Origin: Hymenobacter properus
Lineage (GTDB): Bacteria > Bacteroidota > Bacteroidia > Cytophagales > Hymenobacteraceae
Length of the DNA stretch: 64,000 bases
Direction of reading: 5' to 3'
NCBI RefSeq assembly: GCF_015694735.1
Contig: NZ_JADQDP010000002.1
Coordinates: 620,001-684,000, forward strand
A program made the position numbers and the translations under genes. Positions 60,803 to 64,000 of this stretch are shown here, in pieces (the first letter of the stretch is position 1; every line of letters starts with the position of its first letter). Below the pieces are notes generated by a model that was not told the DNA's origin, did no database searches, and saw nothing but the letters and a program-made list of their open reading frames with translations.

Positions 60803-61154
60803 CAGCGGCGCAGCATCGGGCTGCTACAGGCGCGGGCTGCGCTGAAAACGTCAACTAGGCTTCTCATCATTCACTGCCTAACCGAGCAGCGAGTAGGGGA
60901 ACTGCGTGGCCGTTTACAGTCAAAGCGTGCGAAATAAAATATTAGATTAATTATAAATTAGCAAAGCGCGCATTTACGTTAATAGAGGGGCCTTGGTTTC
61001 CGATTTGATGTAAATCATTCTCAAAAGTGACCTAAGTCATTTTTATTGGGGTAGTACAATGCAGAGCTTTGTAATGTGAAACAGGCACTGCAACATGTGT
61101 TGAAAGTGCAATTAATGTGGTCGATATATTTATTTATTCTTCAGCTTATTTTAA
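60803..61154. other. AT-rich intergenic region before the Roadblock cluster
   Basis: A 352-base gap distinctly AT-rich relative to both sides. It holds two Fnr-type dyads (61006-61039). The stretch TTATTGGGGTAGTACAATG resembles a promoter region but has no exact -7 box. No gene is seen. Confidence 0.45.
61006..61039 (+). promoter_or_regulatory. Two tandem Fnr-type operator dyads, 22 bp apart
   Basis: Site 1 reads TTGAT-GTAA-ATCAT (61005-61018), nine of ten positions of the FNR consensus TTGAT-N4-ATCAA. Site 2 reads TGAC-CTAA-GTCA (61028-61039), the core of DNR/NnrR-type TTGAC-N4-GTCAA sites. The two dyad centres are 22 bases apart, two helical turns, so both would face the same side of the DNA. 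They lie 115-150 bases before the first Roadblock gene and ~205 bases after the regulator gene that could bind them. Confidence 0.55.
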
Positions 61155-61610
61155 ATGAATATTATGGCGGCCGCCAACGGGACGCGTCCTCAGCGCCCCG
61201 GAAGTGTGCGGTTGGTATTGAACCACGAAGCACTTATAGCTTCGAAAATCCCGTTAGTTAAAATTGAAAAAGTAATAAAAGAAGTTTTCGACCAACTGCC
61301 CGCCCTAACAACTGTTGCGGTGGTGGAGGTGGCCACCGGAAACTGCCTGGCACACCTAAGCCGGCGGCGGGGTTTCGACCCCGCGGCTGCGGCCGCCCAC
61401 CACGCCGAAACGGTGCGCCAACAACAGCAGGCCTTGGCCGCTGGCCCTATTCGTGGCGAACGCCTCGAAGACATCCTAATCCCGCTACGAAAACAACTAT
61501 CCCTGATTCGCTTGGCTAAAAGCGGCCAGTGGTTTGTGCTCCTGACCGTGAAAACACAGGATACCAACCTGGCGCTGGCCCGTGAAATATTGAAATCCAT
61601 CATTGCTTAA
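61155..61610 (+). CDS. Roadblock/LC7-type protein, copy 1
   Basis: 151 residues from ATG 61155 (ATG 61164 is an equally good start). After a ~30-residue basic N-terminal tail, the alpha-beta-beta-alpha-beta-beta-alpha Roadblock/LC7 pattern is seen: IEKVIKEVFDQLPALTTVAVVEV, TGNCLAHLSR, HHAETVRQQQQAL, LSLIRLAKSGQWFVLLTVK and the closing helix DTNLALAREILKS. The final motif [DE]TNLA[IL]ARE is shared by all four proteins in this cluster. Roadblock proteins act as regulatory partners of Ras-like GTPases (MglB in Myxococcus) or as dimeric scaffolds. No GTPase is adjacent. It follows the Fnr-type dyads. Confidence 0.7.
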   Translation: MNIMAAANGTRPQRPGSVRLVLNHEALIASKIPLVKIEKVIKEVFDQLPALTTVAVVEVATGNCLAHLSRRRGFDPAAAAAHHAETVRQQQQALAAGPIRGERLEDILIPLRKQLSLIRLAKSGQWFVLLTVKTQDTNLALAREILKSIIA

Positions 61611-61656
61611 AACAGCATCCAACAACTCTCTCATTCTTTTAACCTCCCCCTTTATC

Positions 61657-62031
61657 ATGGCTTACTCCGCAAACTCCCCCGCTGGCAAAGTAGTACAAGA
61701 CGTGTTGAACGACCTGCCGGGCCTCGTGGCCGTGGCCGTGGTCGACATTACCTCGGGCATGGCCCTGGCCTCGCATTCCAACTCGCCGGCCATCAACCCC
61801 GAAACCGCTGCCGCCTACAACACCGAAGTGGTGAAGCAGAAGCAGAAAGCCATGTCGGCTCTGAAGCTGACGGGCGAAAACATTGAGGACATCCTCATTA
61901 CGCTCACCAACCAGTTTCACCTCATCAAGCTGGCCGGCAACAAATTCATTTACCTGGTAGTGAACTCGCGCGAAACCAACCTGGCCATTGCCCGCGAAGT
62001 GCTGCGCAGCTCGTCGGCCAACCTGAACTAG
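61657..62031 (+). CDS. Roadblock/LC7-type protein, copy 2
   Basis: 124 residues from ATG 61657; the frame extends to 61603 but that overlaps the previous gene's end. The Roadblock fold is clear: VVQDVLNDLPGLVAVAVVDITSGMALASHS, a helix with TAAAYNTEVVKQKQKAMSAL, then FHLIKLAGNKFIYLVVNSRETNLAIAREVL. It is very close to the fourth copy (63587), with the middle helix nearly identical. Gap of 46 bases from the previous gene. A Roadblock protein without a GTPase neighbour could dimerise and bind another regulator. Function unproven. Confidence 0.75.
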   Translation: MAYSANSPAGKVVQDVLNDLPGLVAVAVVDITSGMALASHSNSPAINPETAAAYNTEVVKQKQKAMSALKLTGENIEDILITLTNQFHLIKLAGNKFIYLVVNSRETNLAIAREVLRSSSANLN

Positions 62032-62137
62032 TGCTGGCCGCGGCGGCCCGCGCCGCCGCAACCCACGCATTGCGGCCGGGCCCGGCTACCCACGGGCCCA
62101 GCCGCCGCGCCAGCCGGGACCGCCCGCCTCGTGCCCT

Positions 62138-62605
62138 ATGAAAATTCCTTTTCTGAAACAACTGCAGCGCCTGGCGGGCCCGGTGGCCCATGAAGTGGAA
62201 CTGGCTGCCACCGGACCTGCCAGCGCCCGCATTGAAAGTGCCATGCGGCACCTGCTGGCCGAGCTGCCCGATTTGCTGATGGCGGCCGTGGCGGAAGTGG
62301 CTTCCGGTAAGCCCCTGGCCACCTACACCGTCGACCGCGACCTGCGGCCAGGCACGGTGGCCGGGTACAACGCCGAAGCGGTGCGGCAGGTGCAGGCCGG
62401 GCTGCGGGCCTTGGGCACACCGGCCGAGCAAGTGGCGGAAATGGTGTTTACGCTGCCCTCGCAACTGCATTTACTGCGGCTGGTGCCCCCGGGGCAATGG
62501 TTTATCTACCTCGCCGTCGACTCGCGCGACACCAACCTGGCCATTGCCCGCGAGGTGATGCGCAGCAGCCTGGCACTGTTGGAGCCCACGGGGCAGGGGC
62601 AGTAA
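62138..62605 (+). CDS. Roadblock/LC7-type protein, copy 3 (divergent)
   Basis: 155 residues. A ~35-residue N-terminal extension (FLKQLQRLAGPVAHEVELAA) precedes the Roadblock core: SAMRHLLAELPDLLMAAVAEVASGKPLATYTV, then EAVRQVQAGLRAL, LHLLRLVPPGQWFIYLAVDSRDTNLAIAREVM. The final motif is the same as in the other copies although the rest is only about a third identical by eye. It may form heterodimers with copies 1, 2 or 4. The gap of 106 bases ahead of it is GC-rich with several small hairpins. Confidence 0.68.
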   Translation: MKIPFLKQLQRLAGPVAHEVELAATGPASARIESAMRHLLAELPDLLMAAVAEVASGKPLATYTVDRDLRPGTVAGYNAEAVRQVQAGLRALGTPAEQVAEMVFTLPSQLHLLRLVPPGQWFIYLAVDSRDTNLAIAREVMRSSLALLEPTGQGQ

Positions 62606-62680
62606 ACAGCTGGAATTTGGCCCGTGGCTGGCCGGTAAGCCACACCGTTTCTTTTCTCACCCTTTTTTTCTGTTCATCAA

Positions 62681-63379
62681 ATGAAGCTTACCGCTACTCC
62701 ATTTGACCCGCAAACCGGCGAGCTGCTGCCCGTGTACCGCGACGCCTACCTGCGCGGCGACCTGGCCCGCTCCTCGGCCCGCGCCGTGGAAAACTACCTG
62801 CGCAAAGACGCCACGCAGGCCCATTCTACCGTGACGCGCTGGCACGAAATGGCTACCCAGGAAGCCGAAGCCGCTGCTCCCACCACCTGGGTGCAAAAGC
62901 AACTGCTGTTCATTCGCGAGCAGCCGCAGCGTTTCCGCCGCCGCGCGTTCTCGATGGTGGGCGTGGCTGCGCTGGTGGCTGGCGCCTCGATGGCCGGCAC
63001 CCGCCTGCCTTCGCACAACACGCCCGCCGTGCCGGTGTCGTTGCCCGAAATGACGGCTTTGGCTGAGGCCAGCACCGCCGCTGCCGAAGCCACTGCCAAT
63101 GCCAACCGCCTCGTGACGGTGAGCGGCCGCATTGTGGACGAAGCCGGCCAGCCGCTGGTGGGCGCCACCGTGCTGCGCAAGGGCACCGCCCAGGGCGTGA
63201 GCACCGACGCCAACGGCAACTATGCCCTGCGCATGACGGCCGGCACCGCCGCTACCGCCACGCTGCAATACGGCTACGCCGGCTACCACGACCAGGAACT
63301 GAAAGCCACCGACGTGGCGGCCCAGGGCGTGACGTTGCAGCCCCGTGCCGCCAAGCGCAAGCACTGGTTATTTTTCTAA
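62681..63379 (+). CDS. Single-pass membrane protein with carboxypeptidase-regulatory-like domain
   Basis: 232 residues. A ~85-residue N-terminal cytoplasmic region (DPQTGELLPVYRDAYLRGDLARSSARAVENYL, WHEMATQEAEAAA) ends in one membrane segment (FSMVGVAALVAGASMAGT, about 89-106). The external part has an Ala-rich linker and a CarboxypepD_reg-like domain, about residues 145-220: VTVSGRIVDEAGQPLVGATVLRKGTAQGVSTDANGNYALRM. This domain is usually a structural part of TonB-dependent or surface proteins. Its place between Roadblock genes suggests it could be the membrane partner of that system; this is inference. The N-terminal region resembles short zinc-finger-free anti-sigma-like sequences but no sigma gene is near. 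Confidence 0.65.
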   Translation: MKLTATPFDPQTGELLPVYRDAYLRGDLARSSARAVENYLRKDATQAHSTVTRWHEMATQEAEAAAPTTWVQKQLLFIREQPQRFRRRAFSMVGVAALVAGASMAGTRLPSHNTPAVPVSLPEMTALAEASTAAAEATANANRLVTVSGRIVDEAGQPLVGATVLRKGTAQGVSTDANGNYALRMTAGTAATATLQYGYAGYHDQELKATDVAAQGVTLQPRAAKRKHWLFF

Positions 63380-63586
63380 TGAGCATTAAGTGGCAGGTAG
63401 TAGGGTGAAAGAGGCAAGACCAAGGCTGAACACATCTTACTACTTGCGGCTTTGTTCTGACTATTAATTATTCAGTTGCCGGTTCCAGGCGGCCTTATTG
63501 TAGTGAAAGCGAAGACCTACCGCAGGCGGTTTGCGAATGAGCCCCAAGAATCTTTTTCCCCCAATACCCCTTCCCCAATAGCCGAT
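63380..63586. other. Intergenic region, nothing identified
   Basis: About 207 bases between the membrane-protein gene and the last Roadblock gene. No Fnr-type dyad, terminator or exact promoter box seen. TATTAATTATTCAG near 63460 is the most AT-rich stretch. Confidence 0.35.
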
Positions 63587-63967
63587 ATGGCCTACTCTAC
63601 AAACAGTCCTGCCGGCAAGGCAGTGGAAGCAATTATCACCGATTTGCCGAGCCTGGTGGCCGTGGCGGTGGTCGACGTGAATTCGGGCATGGCCCTGGCC
63701 TCGCACTCCAACTCGCCCACCGTAAACCCCGAAACCGCTGCGGCTTACAACACCGAAGTGGTGAAGCAAAAGCAGAAAGCCATGTCGGCCCTGAAGCTGA
63801 CGGGCGAGCGGATTGAGGACATCCTCATCACGCTCACCAACCAGCTGCACCTCATCAAGCTGAATGAAGCCGGCAACAAATTCATTTACCTGGCCGTGAA
63901 CGCGCGCGAAACCAACCTGGCCATTGCCCGCGAGGTGCTGCGCACCCACGCTAGCGATATTAACTAA
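63587..63967 (+). CDS. Roadblock/LC7-type protein, copy 4
   Basis: 126 residues from ATG 63587 (MAYSTNSPAGKAVEAI); a start at 63476 would add a poor N-terminus. It matches copy 2 closely, including TAAAYNTEVVKQKQKAMSALKLTGE and IEDILITLTNQ, with the two-residue insert NEAGNK near the end and the closing ETNLAIAREVLR. The near identity in the middle helix and linker argues for recent duplication. It is near the window edge, so more copies or a GTPase could follow outside the window. Confidence 0.75.
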   Translation: MAYSTNSPAGKAVEAIITDLPSLVAVAVVDVNSGMALASHSNSPTVNPETAAAYNTEVVKQKQKAMSALKLTGERIEDILITLTNQLHLIKLNEAGNKFIYLAVNARETNLAIAREVLRTHASDIN

Positions 63968-64000
63968 GCACTACTAGTGCTGGCATTTGCCCACGAAAAA

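Noticed and set aside
1..64000. tRNA, rRNA and riboswitch genes
   Set aside because: I found no cloverleaf-like or rRNA sequence and no recognised riboswitch core, but could not run a covariance search.

Overview
The window looks like chromosome of a GC-rich member of the Bacteroidota, most likely Hymenobacter or a close relative (Cytophagales). The support is direct: secreted proteins end in type IX secretion (T9SS) sorting domains of both the short type A and the gliding-associated type B kind, several starts are preceded by the Bacteroidota -7 promoter box TAnnTTTG with no clear Shine-Dalgarno sequence, and families such as DUF3857 transglutaminases, YwqK/MORN proteins and 7TMR-DISM kinases are typical of the phylum. 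I see no rRNA, tRNA, CRISPR array, insertion sequence or prophage. The gene content is mostly ordinary chromosome, with a few unusual islands.

Layout: 0-5 kb holds three tandem beta-propeller-like paralogues; two are intact T9SS cargo and the third is broken. 5-14.9 kb: deoC overlapping a SPOR-like lipoprotein, an M20 amidohydrolase, an outer-membrane-type protein, an Hsp20, an HtrA/DegP protease, an orphan AAA ATPase, a STAS-like small protein and an ALDH7-type aldehyde dehydrogenase. 15-19.8 kb (minus strand): a T9SS cargo protein and a compact glycan operon (small lipoprotein, two SDR epimerases, a family 2 glycosyltransferase). 19.9-22.6 kb: an ECF sigma factor, probable anti-sigma and DUF4097-like protein operon. 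22.7-31.6 kb: exported PPC protein, giant TPR/MORN protein, a catalytic and a non-catalytic DUF3857 transglutaminase-fold pair, and a DUF4442 protein.

31.8-50.5 kb: a DACNV-like/DAC nucleotide cyclase candidate, TonB-C protein, RidA, bestrophin, T9SS type B protein, FAD-Rieske oxidoreductase, cyanophycinase, GH13 lipoprotein, FUSC membrane protein, orphan 7TMR-DISM histidine kinase, S9 peptidase and a WG-like protein. 50.7-54.8 kb: several small or poorly known proteins, an MRJP-like lipoprotein and a 3D-domain protein. 55.3-59.9 kb: sucA and a two-lipoyl-domain sucB.

60.1 kb to the end is the most unusual region. A Crp/Fnr regulator with an FNR-like set of cysteines is followed by two tandem TGAY-N4-RTCA dyads exactly 22 bp apart, then by four small Roadblock/LC7-type proteins interleaved with one single-pass membrane carboxypeptidase-regulatory-domain protein. 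No Ras-like GTPase is present in the window. This looks like a candidate uncharacterised Roadblock system under Fnr-type control.

Seven intergenic palindromic elements of three families (TIRs beginning GTCAT) are scattered through the window. They share the core GAGCGCAGCGAA, and the bases flanking the core change in a compensating way between families.
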